Shown here: positions 32,598-38,391 of the stretch, in pieces
Layout: the number at the start of each line of letters is the position of its first letter
Numbering within the stretch: the stretch's first letter is position 1
Source of the DNA: Acidobacteriota bacterium
Lineage (GTDB): Bacteria > Acidobacteriota > Polarisedimenticolia > Gp22-AA2 > AA152
Direction of reading: 5' to 3'
NCBI GenBank assembly: GCA_022616665.1
Contig: JAKEFJ010000087.1
Span: 1-38,391 of the forward strand
DNA: 38,391 nucleotides
The notes under the pieces: generated by a model
What the model was told of the DNA's origin: nothing
What the model saw: only the letters and a program-made list of their open reading frames with translations
Database searches by the model: none
Program-made: the position numbers and the translations under genes

Positions 32598-32801
32598 ATG
32601 TCCAAGATCCACGTCCACAACCTGCGCTCCCTCGAGAATTCTCCCACATCGCCTGCGAGACTTCGAACCAAGATTGGTGAAGTCATCCTTCACAGCGCGA
32701 TCGCGCGCGCCAAAGTGGAGGCCCTCAACCCCGAGACCGGCGAGTACCGCGTCGTGCTCCAGGGAACCCTGGATCGAGACGAATTCGAATTCGAGAGCTG
32801 A
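32598..32801 (+). CDS. Small protein B, paralogue of small protein A
   Basis: This 67-residue protein shares the core LRTKIGEVILHS...RAKVEALNPETGEYR and VVLQGTLDRDE with protein A and ends in an acidic-aromatic tail (FEFES) instead of PPWK. I chose the ATG at 32598, which lies 8 bases after AGGGAGGTGA; the track start at 32589 is inside this RBS. The two copies differ freely at the N-terminus and at silent sites, so the duplication is old or the copies came separately. The family is not recognised. Confidence 0.75.
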   Translation: MSKIHVHNLRSLENSPTSPARLRTKIGEVILHSAIARAKVEALNPETGEYRVVLQGTLDRDEFEFES

Positions 32802-32806
32802 GAGTT

Positions 32807-32820
32807 TTCTATGCATAGAA
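32807..32820. repeat. 14-bp perfect palindrome over a possible start codon
   Basis: TTCTATGCATAGAA is fully self-complementary and contains the ATG at 32811. It lies just after the stop of small gene B. It may be an operator or a small RNA stem that hides the start codon. Confidence 0.6.
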
Positions 32821-33638
32821 GAGCTTCGGGTGAGCCTGGGGGGTCCTCCCGCAAGGGTCGGACCCCCTCGGCGAGTGCCATGGGGATGCCGGAAGTCAGC
32901 ATCTCGGAAATCCAGCACGGAACGCTTCCCCTAGCCAGTCGGCTCAATCCCAGATTTGCTCCGGACACTCCGTTGCTCCTGGCCACTCTCAAGATTCGCT
33001 GGGCCCCGAGGAATCCCCAGAGAGCCATCGCCGACCTCGAGAAGCGTCTCCTGGCGTTCTCCCCCGGATTCCGCCATCACGAGTGCCGCGGCATGGGGAT
33101 GTACCACGTTTTCTCGCACGCCGGCGGGAATGGCAAATCCCACGCTGGAGGCGAGGAGAGGGCCGCTTCGTCCGGGAAGCTGGAGGGATTCGACGCGGCT
33201 TTGGCACTTGCCCATCTCCTGGAGCATGCGGTCATCGATTTCCTGAGCGAGGTCACCGGTGAGATGACATGCAGTGGAATCACCGGAGCGCACCGAAGCG
33301 TCTCCCATCGGTACGATCTGTTGGTGGAATGCCGGGAACTCGAAATCGGGTGCTGCTGTCTGGCCTTGGCCCTCGGCTGGATCCAGGGTCTGTTTCGAGG
33401 GCATCCGATGGGATCGGCCGAGAAGGATGTACTCTCGCTGCTGCGATGGATGCACCGCCGCGCGTCCCCACCTGTGTTCGCGAGTCGAGTGGCAGGGGTT
33501 CTGGGGTGGAGCGAGGACCGGGCGGAAAGAGCCCTGGCGGCGCTGCAGCAGACGGGCTATCTGGAATCCACGGCGTACGCGATGAACCTCAGCGGACTGC
33601 CTGCCTACCGCCCACGCCGGCTGTCGCAGGGAGCTTGA
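32811..33638 (+). CDS. Protein resembling the cyanophycin synthetase N-terminal domain, with HxxEH motif
   Basis: The central part (residues ~60-200 of 275) follows the pattern of the CphA N-domain: LLAFSPGFRHHEC, then HLLEHAVIDFLSEVTG with H135-x-x-E138-H139, then GITG, and YDLLVECRELEIG followed by an alanine/leucine-rich helix. The ATP-grasp and Mur-ligase domains of CphA are absent. The C-terminal 70 residues look like a winged helix (VAGVLGWSEDRAERALAALQQTGYLE). The start is uncertain: the ATG at 32811 lies in a palindrome without a good RBS, and ATGs at 32880 and 32886 follow a hairpin. Function unknown; it may cleave or bind peptides. Confidence 0.55.
   Translation: MHRRASGEPGGSSRKGRTPSASAMGMPEVSISEIQHGTLPLASRLNPRFAPDTPLLLATLKIRWAPRNPQRAIADLEKRLLAFSPGFRHHECRGMGMYHVFSHAGGNGKSHAGGEERAASSGKLEGFDAALALAHLLEHAVIDFLSEVTGEMTCSGITGAHRSVSHRYDLLVECRELEIGCCCLALALGWIQGLFRGHPMGSAEKDVLSLLRWMHRRASPPVFASRVAGVLGWSEDRAERALAALQQTGYLESTAYAMNLSGLPAYRPRRLSQGA
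32839..32867 (+). terminator. Hairpin after small gene B, possible attenuator
   Basis: GGGGGTCC (32839-32846) and GGACCCCC (32860-32867) form a perfect 8-bp stem with a 13-base loop. It lies between small gene B and the internal ATGs of the next gene, so it could end transcription of the small-protein message or limit expression of the CphA-N-like gene. Confidence 0.4.
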
Positions 33639-33642
33639 ATCC

Positions 33643-34107
33643 CTAGGCCAGCTTTTTCAGCTCTTCCAGGATGATCTGATTGTCCGGCTGCTTTCGGAGC
33701 TCGTTGACGGTGCTGAGCCGGATGGTCCCCTGCTTGTCGATGAGAAAAAGCGCCCGCTCGGGAAAACCTTCCTCGCGCAGCACTCCGTATTTCCTCGCCA
33801 CCTCGCCATGGGGATAAAAATCGCTGAGCACGGGAATGTTGACGCCCCCCATGGAGTCCACCCAGGCCTTATGGGCCGCGCCATGGCCGATCCCGATGGC
33901 GAGCACCTGGCAGTCGGCGGCCTCGAATTTCGCCAAATCGTCCCGGTAGGAGGGAATCTGACAGGAGCAGACCGGCGTGAAGGCGAGGGGGAAGAAAGCC
34001 AGGAGAACGTTCTTCTCGCCGCGAAATTGGGAGAGGGCAAACTCCGCCCCATCGAAATTCTTGAGCTTGAAATCGGGAGCGGGAGTGCCGGGAGCGAGTG
34101 CAGACAT
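33643..34107 (-). CDS. Peroxiredoxin (AhpE/1-Cys-like)
   Basis: The 154-aa thioredoxin-fold protein has the peroxidatic motif PLAFTPVCSCQ (PxxxTxxC), LAIGIGHGAAHKAWVDSMG, and LSDFYPHGEVARKYGVLREEG with the conserved FL.D typical of the AhpE/Prx group. It reduces peroxides in the cytoplasm. The second Cys two residues on (CSC) may serve as resolving residue. The ATG at 34107 has GGAG 10 bases upstream. It converges with the CphA-N-like gene, with only four bases between the stops. Confidence 0.92.
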   Translation of the reverse strand: MSALAPGTPAPDFKLKNFDGAEFALSQFRGEKNVLLAFFPLAFTPVCSCQIPSYRDDLAKFEAADCQVLAIGIGHGAAHKAWVDSMGGVNIPVLSDFYPHGEVARKYGVLREEGFPERALFLIDKQGTIRLSTVNELRKQPDNQIILEELKKLA

Positions 34108-34167
34108 GGCCGATTCTCCAGAGAGCTTCGCTGAACGAAACAAATTGATGATACAGGTAGAGCCGGC

Positions 34168-34173
34168 ATTATA
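34168..34173 (-). promoter_or_regulatory. -10 box of the peroxiredoxin gene
   Basis: A consensus TATAAT on the minus strand lies 60 bases before the peroxiredoxin ATG. The -35 region (17 bases upstream) is GC-rich and poor, which suggests dependence on an activator or another sigma factor. Confidence 0.55.
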
Positions 34174-34254
34174 CCCGAAGCCCTCCGCCCCCAGGAGCCG
34201 ACAGATTGATCCAGCCCGGAGCCACCGATTCGGCGCCGCACCACTTTTTGTGAC

Positions 34255-35106
34255 TTAGGGAACGGGGATCTCGTCCTGAATGGTCAGGGCGTAGCGCAGC
34301 GCCTCCAGGGCACCTTCCTCATGGAAAAGATCGTGGAGAAAGGCGTCCAGCTTCGGGTCAGGCCCGTGGGGAAGCTGGACTCGAAGGGAGAACTCCGCGC
34401 CCCGCCCAAGCCCCAGCTTGCGTTGATGCAGGCACACGTACGGAAAGCTCCCGCGCTCCAGGTGGTCCTCCAGGAGCGTGCGCAAAGCGGCGCGGAAGAT
34501 TTCATAGGAGATCGTCCCCGGCGTGCCGGGCTTCTCGAAATAGAGCACGGCCCACTGGCAGGGTCCGCTGCGTCGCTCGCCCATCTCCATCACTCGGTTT
34601 CGCAGCATGAACCCGGCGCCGGAGATGGCCCGAATCTGCTTCCCGTGTACCCCCCGGTCAATCCCCACCATGTCGCGAACGGCGATCTCGATGAAATCCA
34701 GCGAGGGGCTCCCCCACAGGTAGAACTCAGACTCCTGCAGGACACCGGGTTTGCCGGGATCAAAGCCGAGTCCCTCCAGGTACTTTTTCCCTTCTGGCAG
34801 GTGCCTCAGGAGGGACGGGCCCCCCAGGTCGGGGAAGAGAAACCGATACTGACGGGAGTCGAAGGGTGGATAGCGCCGGGGATCGGCCTGCGGACGGAAA
34901 GAGTCACCGGGGAAGGTCGAGACGGCTTCGTGCTCGGCGAGGGCCTCGGACAATCGATGGGTCTCCTGGCGGATGCGCGAATGCAAGGCCAGGAGATTCT
35001 GCGTGTACTCGGCTTCGCCCAGGTCTGGCCACGCCTGGCTCAAGATGCTGTAAATCTGAACCGGCGGGTGATGCAGGCGCCGGATGGCCTCCCTCAGATC
35101 GCTCAT
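34255..35106 (-). CDS. Conserved-looking protein of unknown function downstream of queG
   Basis: The 283-residue soluble protein has no signal or membrane segment. It begins with a helical region (MSDLREAIRRLHHPP, then a long helix RIRQETHRLSEALAEHEA) and continues with a mixed domain carrying RQYRFLFPDLGGP, SEFYLWGSPSLDFIEIAVRDMVGID, and a GQWAVLYFEKPG-like strand region. I do not recognise the family. The ATG at 35106 overlaps the queG stop (ATGA), so it is translated with queG. Codon use resembles that of its neighbours. Confidence 0.65.
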   Translation of the reverse strand: MSDLREAIRRLHHPPVQIYSILSQAWPDLGEAEYTQNLLALHSRIRQETHRLSEALAEHEAVSTFPGDSFRPQADPRRYPPFDSRQYRFLFPDLGGPSLLRHLPEGKKYLEGLGFDPGKPGVLQESEFYLWGSPSLDFIEIAVRDMVGIDRGVHGKQIRAISGAGFMLRNRVMEMGERRSGPCQWAVLYFEKPGTPGTISYEIFRAALRTLLEDHLERGSFPYVCLHQRKLGLGRGAEFSLRVQLPHGPDPKLDAFLHDLFHEEGALEALRYALTIQDEIPVP

Positions 35107-36158
35107 CCCGGAGGCCCGGTGGACACCTGCGCTGCGGAGCTGCTTTCGGCGCCCAGGCGGCGAAGCGCCCATTGCACGTGCTCTTGGATGAGCGGGTCCG
35201 GGATTGCCAGTGCGTCCCGCAGCGGCTCCACGGCCCTGGGATCGCCGGAATTGCCCAGGGCTACGGCGACGTTTCGCACCAAGCGTCTCCAGCCAGTCCG
35301 GCGCAATGGAGTGCCCGCGAAACGGAGATGAAACTCCTCCCGGCTCATCCGCAGCAGCTCAGCGAGAACGGGGGCATCGCCGCCGGCTTCGAATTCCTTG
35401 TCCCCCTGGACCATGCCTTGGTTCCAGGGACAAACCTCCTGGCACACATCGCAACCGAACACCCAGTTTCCCATCCCGGCACGCAGCTCCTCGGGAATCA
35501 CCCCGCGATGCTCGATGGTGAGATAGGAAATGCACTTGCGCGAATCGAGGACATACGGCTCGGAGAAAGCCTGGGTGGGGCATGCCTCCAGGCAGCGTGT
35601 GCAGCTGCCGCACCGATCGGTCACGGTAGCCGAGTCTGGCTCCAGCTCCAGATCGATCAGCAGCTCGCCTAGAAAGAACCAGGATCCCGACTCGGGGTCG
35701 ATGAGGTTGGTGTGTTTCCCCTGCCATCCCAGGCCGGCGGAAGCGGCCCAGGGCTTTTCCAGGACGGCGCCGGTGTCCACTACCGGTGAAGACCGAGCCC
35801 CCGGTGAAATCTCCGCGAGAAACTCTCCCAGTCGTCCCAGCCGTCGCTTCATCACCTCGTGATAGTCCTTTCCACGCGCGTAGCGGGAGATGCGGGCGTT
35901 CTGGGGAAGAGAATTCTCAGGCTCGAGGGAGGCATAGGGGAGCGCCGCTACAAGAATGGTCCGGGCCCAGGGGGCCAGGCTGGTGGGATCGGCGCGTTCC
36001 TGCGTACGGCGATGCAGCCAGGCCATGTCCCCCGCATAGTCCAGGTCCAGCCACAGCCTCAATCGCTCACCTGCCGGATGCGCGGCGGGGGATGCGAACC
36101 CGATCCGGGCAAAGCCCAGCCGCAGGGCTTCGTGGCGCAGGCGCTCTTTGAGGTGCAT
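35103..36158 (-). CDS. queG: Epoxyqueuosine reductase
   Basis: QueG reduces epoxyqueuosine to queuosine in tRNA, using cobalamin and two [4Fe-4S] clusters. The 351 aa contain RYARGKDYHEVMKRRL, VVDTGAVLEKPWAASAGLGWQGKHTNL, the ferredoxin-like motifs CGSCTRCLEACP and CDVCQEVCPWN, ISYLTIEHRG, and a C-terminal HEAT-like part (LVRNVAVALGNSGDPRAVEPL). The ATG at 36158 has GGAG nine bases upstream and starts the conserved domain. Confidence 0.95.
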   Translation of the reverse strand: MHLKERLRHEALRLGFARIGFASPAAHPAGERLRLWLDLDYAGDMAWLHRRTQERADPTSLAPWARTILVAALPYASLEPENSLPQNARISRYARGKDYHEVMKRRLGRLGEFLAEISPGARSSPVVDTGAVLEKPWAASAGLGWQGKHTNLIDPESGSWFFLGELLIDLELEPDSATVTDRCGSCTRCLEACPTQAFSEPYVLDSRKCISYLTIEHRGVIPEELRAGMGNWVFGCDVCQEVCPWNQGMVQGDKEFEAGGDAPVLAELLRMSREEFHLRFAGTPLRRTGWRRLVRNVAVALGNSGDPRAVEPLRDALAIPDPLIQEHVQWALRRLGAESSSAAQVSTGPPG

Positions 36159-36199
36159 GGGATGGACTCCGGCCCCGGATGATACCACTCCCGGATGAG

Positions 36200-36796
36200 T
36201 CAGGTCTTACGGCGGGAGTGCCGAGGTCTCCTGGAATCTGCGAGCGGCGGCAAGGACGAGGGTGTCACGGGCAGCCAAATCGCGGTATGCGGGAGCCACA
36301 CATCTTCCGAGAGTCGCTCCACGATAATCAGGCGATCCGCCAGCCAGCGTTTCTCTCGAGCTTCGGTGAACAGCCGGCGCGACAGAGCCAAGGCTCGCAG
36401 GAGGCGCCTGGAGTCGAGTTTTTGCCCCAGGGTCAGATGGGGAACGTAGGGGAAGACCTCCTCCCCCTTCAAGGTTCCTCGGGAGAGGCGTCGGTGCAGT
36501 CGCTCCAGCTCGTCCCTGCCGGCTCTCAGGCTGGCGAAGACCACGGGCATGACCGGGCGAAACGTCCGGATGGCCCCCAGGGAAATCGGAAATGAGCGGG
36601 ATCTCAGGGCGGCTCGAGCCACCGCCTCGACCACTTCGCGACGGGAGAGGTGGACCTCCCGAGGTGGAAGCACCGTCACGTGCGGTCCGATGCGCTGGAA
36701 GTTGGGATCGTAGGGGCGGCGAATCCGATCGGCAAGACGGGAGAGCCGTTCCGGCACCGGCAACACGATGCCCACGATCCTGCCGCGACGGGTCAC
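36200..36796 (-). CDS. 2H phosphoesterase, 2'-5' RNA ligase-like
   Basis: The 198-aa protein carries two HxTx motifs, HVTV (about residue 39) and HLTL (about 130), the mark of 2H phosphoesterases such as ThpR, which open cyclic 2',3'-phosphates or ligate tRNA halves. The spacing and the F.P..L..G.. context fit the 2'-5' RNA ligase group. The C-terminal 25 residues are basic and non-conserved. It starts with a GTG overlapping the threonine dehydratase stop (GTGA). The natural substrate is unknown. Confidence 0.82.
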   Translation of the reverse strand: MTRRGRIVGIVLPVPERLSRLADRIRRPYDPNFQRIGPHVTVLPPREVHLSRREVVEAVARAALRSRSFPISLGAIRTFRPVMPVVFASLRAGRDELERLHRRLSRGTLKGEEVFPYVPHLTLGQKLDSRRLLRALALSRRLFTEAREKRWLADRLIIVERLSEDVWLPHTAIWLPVTPSSLPPLADSRRPRHSRRKT

Positions 36797-38013
36797 GCTT
36801 CCATCTCTCCCGGGATCCGGACGGCGTAGCCCAAGCTCCGGAGTCGCTCGACGATCATTCTTCCGTGGCCGGGGTCGCGGGTTTCCAGCAGGATTTCCAG
36901 CTCAGTGCCTTCCAGCGGCAACTGCCATCCCGCCCGGTAATGCTTCACGTCCAGGACGTTGGCGCCCGACTCCGCCAGAATCAGGAGGACTTTTGCCAGC
37001 TGGCCCGGCTTGTCCACGATCTCCACGCGCAACAGAATGAGACGGCCCTCGTGGGTCAATCCGCGCTCCAGCATACGGATGAAGAAATTGGTGTCGATGT
37101 TGCCTCCCGAGAGCACCACCGAGATCACGCCGGTCATCCGCGGAATCTTATCGGAAAGCAGGGCCGCGACTCCCACGGCTCCCGCCGCCTCCACCACGAG
37201 CTTCGACTTCTCCATGAGCACCACGATGGCGCGGCTGATCTCTTCGTCGTCCACCAGAACCATCTCGTCGAGGTGATCGCGGAGAATCTCGAAAGGGGCA
37301 TCTCCCACGCGTCCCACGCGGATTCCATCGGCGATGGTGCGGGGCTGCGCCACGCTGACTGGGTGACCGGCTTCCAGGGCACGAACCATCGAGGGACATC
37401 CCGATGCCTGCACGCCAACGACGCGCATGCCGGGCTTTTGCGATTTGACGGCGAGGGCGACTCCGGCTGCGAGCCCGCCGCCCCCCACCGGAACCACGAC
37501 CATGCCGCAATCGGGGAGATCGTGCAGGATCTCGATTCCCACCGTCCCCTGACCGGCGATGATCTTGGGATCGTCGTAGCCATGAATGAATGTGAGGCCG
37601 TGTCTGTCGCTCTCCTCGCGCGCCACCCAGAGCGCTTCGTCCAGGCTGGACCCCTGCAAGATCACAGTCGGGCCGAACGAGCGGGTCCTCTCCACTTTGT
37701 TGAGCGGGGTTTCTTCCGGCATCACGATGGTGGCCCTCAGGCCCAGAAGCTGGGCCGCCAAGGCCACTCCCTGAGCATGATTTCCCGCGGATGCGGCCAC
37801 CACGCCCGCCGCTTTCTCCTGAGGGGTGAGCCCCACCATCCGATTGCATGCGCCGCGCAGCTTAAAAGAGCCGGTGCGCTGGAGATTCTCCGGCTTGAGA
37901 TGGACCTGGCGATCCACCAGCTGGCTGAGAGTGTAGGAGTAAATATGAGGCGTGGGGCGGACGAAATTCTCCACCACCAGCGCCGCTTCCTGAATGTCGT
38001 TCAGGCCGATCAT
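36793..38013 (-). CDS. ilvA: Threonine dehydratase with C-terminal ACT domain
   Basis: This PLP enzyme converts threonine to 2-oxobutyrate. The 406 aa hold the PLP lysine in RTGSFKLRGA, SAGNHAQGVA, the phosphate loop VGGGGLAAG, and at residues ~325-400 an ACT domain (RVEIVDKPGQLAKVLLILAESGANVLDV). The short form with a single ACT domain is widespread and may be biosynthetic or catabolic. The ATG at 38013 is the family start; the longer track ORF runs into a hairpin region. It is followed by the 2H gene with a 4-base overlap. Confidence 0.92.
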   Translation of the reverse strand: MIGLNDIQEAALVVENFVRPTPHIYSYTLSQLVDRQVHLKPENLQRTGSFKLRGACNRMVGLTPQEKAAGVVAASAGNHAQGVALAAQLLGLRATIVMPEETPLNKVERTRSFGPTVILQGSSLDEALWVAREESDRHGLTFIHGYDDPKIIAGQGTVGIEILHDLPDCGMVVVPVGGGGLAAGVALAVKSQKPGMRVVGVQASGCPSMVRALEAGHPVSVAQPRTIADGIRVGRVGDAPFEILRDHLDEMVLVDDEEISRAIVVLMEKSKLVVEAAGAVGVAALLSDKIPRMTGVISVVLSGGNIDTNFFIRMLERGLTHEGRLILLRVEIVDKPGQLAKVLLILAESGANVLDVKHYRAGWQLPLEGTELEILLETRDPGHGRMIVERLRSLGYAVRIPGEMEA

Positions 38014-38040
38014 GATCCCCCGATGCCGAGAAGGACGCAG

Positions 38041-38046
38041 AGTATA
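38041..38046 (-). promoter_or_regulatory. -10 box upstream of ilvA
   Basis: TATACT on the minus strand lies 28 bases before the ilvA ATG, directly after the hairpin at 38061. The -35 position falls in that hairpin and is not consensus. Confidence 0.5.
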
Positions 38047-38060
38047 GCGAAAGGAAGAAC

Positions 38061-38080
38061 CGCCGGTCGAACGACCGGCG
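38061..38080 (-). terminator. Intrinsic-type terminator before ilvA
   Basis: CGCCGGTC-gaac-GACCGGCG is a perfect 8-bp stem with a tetraloop. On the minus strand it is followed by GTTCTTCCTTT, which is T-rich, so it can end transcription coming from the gene at the right edge. Confidence 0.6.
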
Positions 38081-38081
38081 T

Positions 38082-38240
38082 TCAACGGGACGGGAGGCCG
38101 ACGCCCGGCAGCCCTTTGGAGGGCTGCCGGCTCAGGGGCACCATGCAGATCAGGAGGCCCGCTAAAGCGCCGCAGAGGTGGGCGACCGGAACCGGTCCAA
38201 CTGTGGGAAGGGGATCCAGAGCTCCTGCCTCGGGCTTCAT
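38082..38240 (-). CDS. Possible 52-residue protein coupled to the MocA-like gene
   Basis: An ATG overlaps the stop of the partial gene at the right edge (ATGA), and the frame runs 52 codons. The product has one hydrophobic stretch, VPVAHLCGALAGLLICMVPL, which recalls the last helix of rhomboid proteins, and a basic tail. The strong hairpin at 38105 lies within the frame, which argues for a chance or decayed ORF. It was not in the ORF track because of its size. Confidence 0.3.
   Translation of the reverse strand: MKPEAGALDPLPTVGPVPVAHLCGALAGLLICMVPLSRQPSKGLPGVGLPSR
38105..38130. repeat. Perfect 11-bp hairpin
   Basis: CCGGCAGCCCT-ttgg-AGGGCTGCCGG forms a very stable stem with a 4-base loop. 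It lies 25 bases from the terminator-like hairpin at 38061 and inside the possible small frame at 38082-38240. It may be part of a double terminator. Confidence 0.6.
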
Positions 38241-38391
38241 GTGAGGCGGGACAAGTCCCCCGGAACGTCGTAGTCCTCCAGCACCGCGGGGTCATCGCAG
38301 GGAAGCTCCAGGCGATTCTGCGCGGCGTGGACCACAAAGCGAGCGCCCTGGTCCAGAGGGGCGCTGAGCAGGTCGGGGAAGAGGGAAGCAG
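38237..38391 (-). CDS. C-terminal end of a MobA/MocA-like nucleotidyltransferase (partial)
   Basis: The last 50 residues of a protein whose start lies outside the window are visible: LFPDLLSAPLDQGARF, then RLELPCDDPAVLEDYDVPGDL. The ending DDP.VL.D.D.P.DL is typical of molybdopterin cytidylyl/guanylyltransferases and related NTP transferases. This agrees with the molybdenum cofactor genes elsewhere in the window, but the short fragment does not fix the substrate. Confidence 0.6.
   Translation of the reverse strand, partial: ASLFPDLLSAPLDQGARFVVHAAQNRLELPCDDPAVLEDYDVPGDLSRLT

Noticed and set aside
36592-38244. 550-aa plus-strand ORF
   Set aside because: It is antisense to ilvA and the 2H phosphoesterase, both of which have clear motifs. 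The translated product is rich in His, Arg and Gln as expected for a shadow of GC-rich coding DNA.
1-38391. CRISPR arrays, insertion sequences, tRNA or rRNA genes, phage genes
   Set aside because: I looked for regular direct repeats, transposase motifs, tRNA cloverleaf signatures and rRNA cores and saw none.

Overview
This is a GC-rich bacterial chromosome segment, densely packed, with most neighbouring genes overlapping by 4 bases (ATGA, GTGA, TTGA). I see no phage, transposon, CRISPR, tRNA or rRNA. The gene set includes DXP isoprenoid synthesis, RNase Y, futalosine-pathway menaquinone synthesis (MqnE), quinolinate synthase, a DUF5916/CBM9 outer-membrane barrel, sigma-54 two-component regulation and c-type cytochromes. 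It points to a Gram-negative, respiring, Acidobacteriota-like or related deep-branching lineage. The phylum is an inference from gene content only.

Left part (1-12180): a DUF2007 protein, a GH113-type glycosidase with a small secreted protein, and a P-loop kinase-like protein. A rhomboid protease lies convergent to these and divergent from dxs-pepA-moaB. After a small membrane protein on the minus strand comes a second plus-strand run: FAD-linked oxidase, gamma-carbonic anhydrase, DHH phosphoesterase (NrnA type), an ElbB homologue, moaD and moaE.

Middle (12180-24600): a small secreted protein and a long structured-looking leader precede rny. From rny a very long co-directional, overlapping run follows: a PHP phosphoesterase broken by a one-base frameshift, mqnE, pabC-like, pabB, a HAD phosphatase, a small membrane protein, a NicO/TauE-like transporter with a His-rich loop, and a toastrack-like lipoprotein. 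A TlpA-like thioredoxin, an EamA transporter and a three-domain cytochrome c follow.

Right part (24600-38391): the DUF5916 barrel protein (minus) is divergent from a small ribbon-helix-helix-like gene plus nadA. Next come a histidine kinase and a sigma-54 activator. Immediately downstream, behind a sigma-54-type (-24/-12) promoter candidate, is the least familiar part of the window (31469-33638): two paralogous ~66-residue proteins of unknown family, a CheY-like receiver between them, and a protein that resembles the N-terminal domain of cyanophycin synthetase, standing alone with an HxxEH motif. I regard this as the best candidate for an undescribed system. The minus-strand end carries peroxiredoxin, an unknown protein, queG, a 2H phosphoesterase, threonine dehydratase with ACT domain, and the C-terminus of a MobA/MocA-like nucleotidyltransferase.

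Links between genes: four molybdenum-cofactor-type genes (moaB, moaD, moaE and the end of a MocA-like gene) are scattered among housekeeping genes. Two chorismate-linked steps (folate pabB/pabC and menaquinone mqnE) share one transcription unit. The kinase and activator probably switch on the small-protein module.
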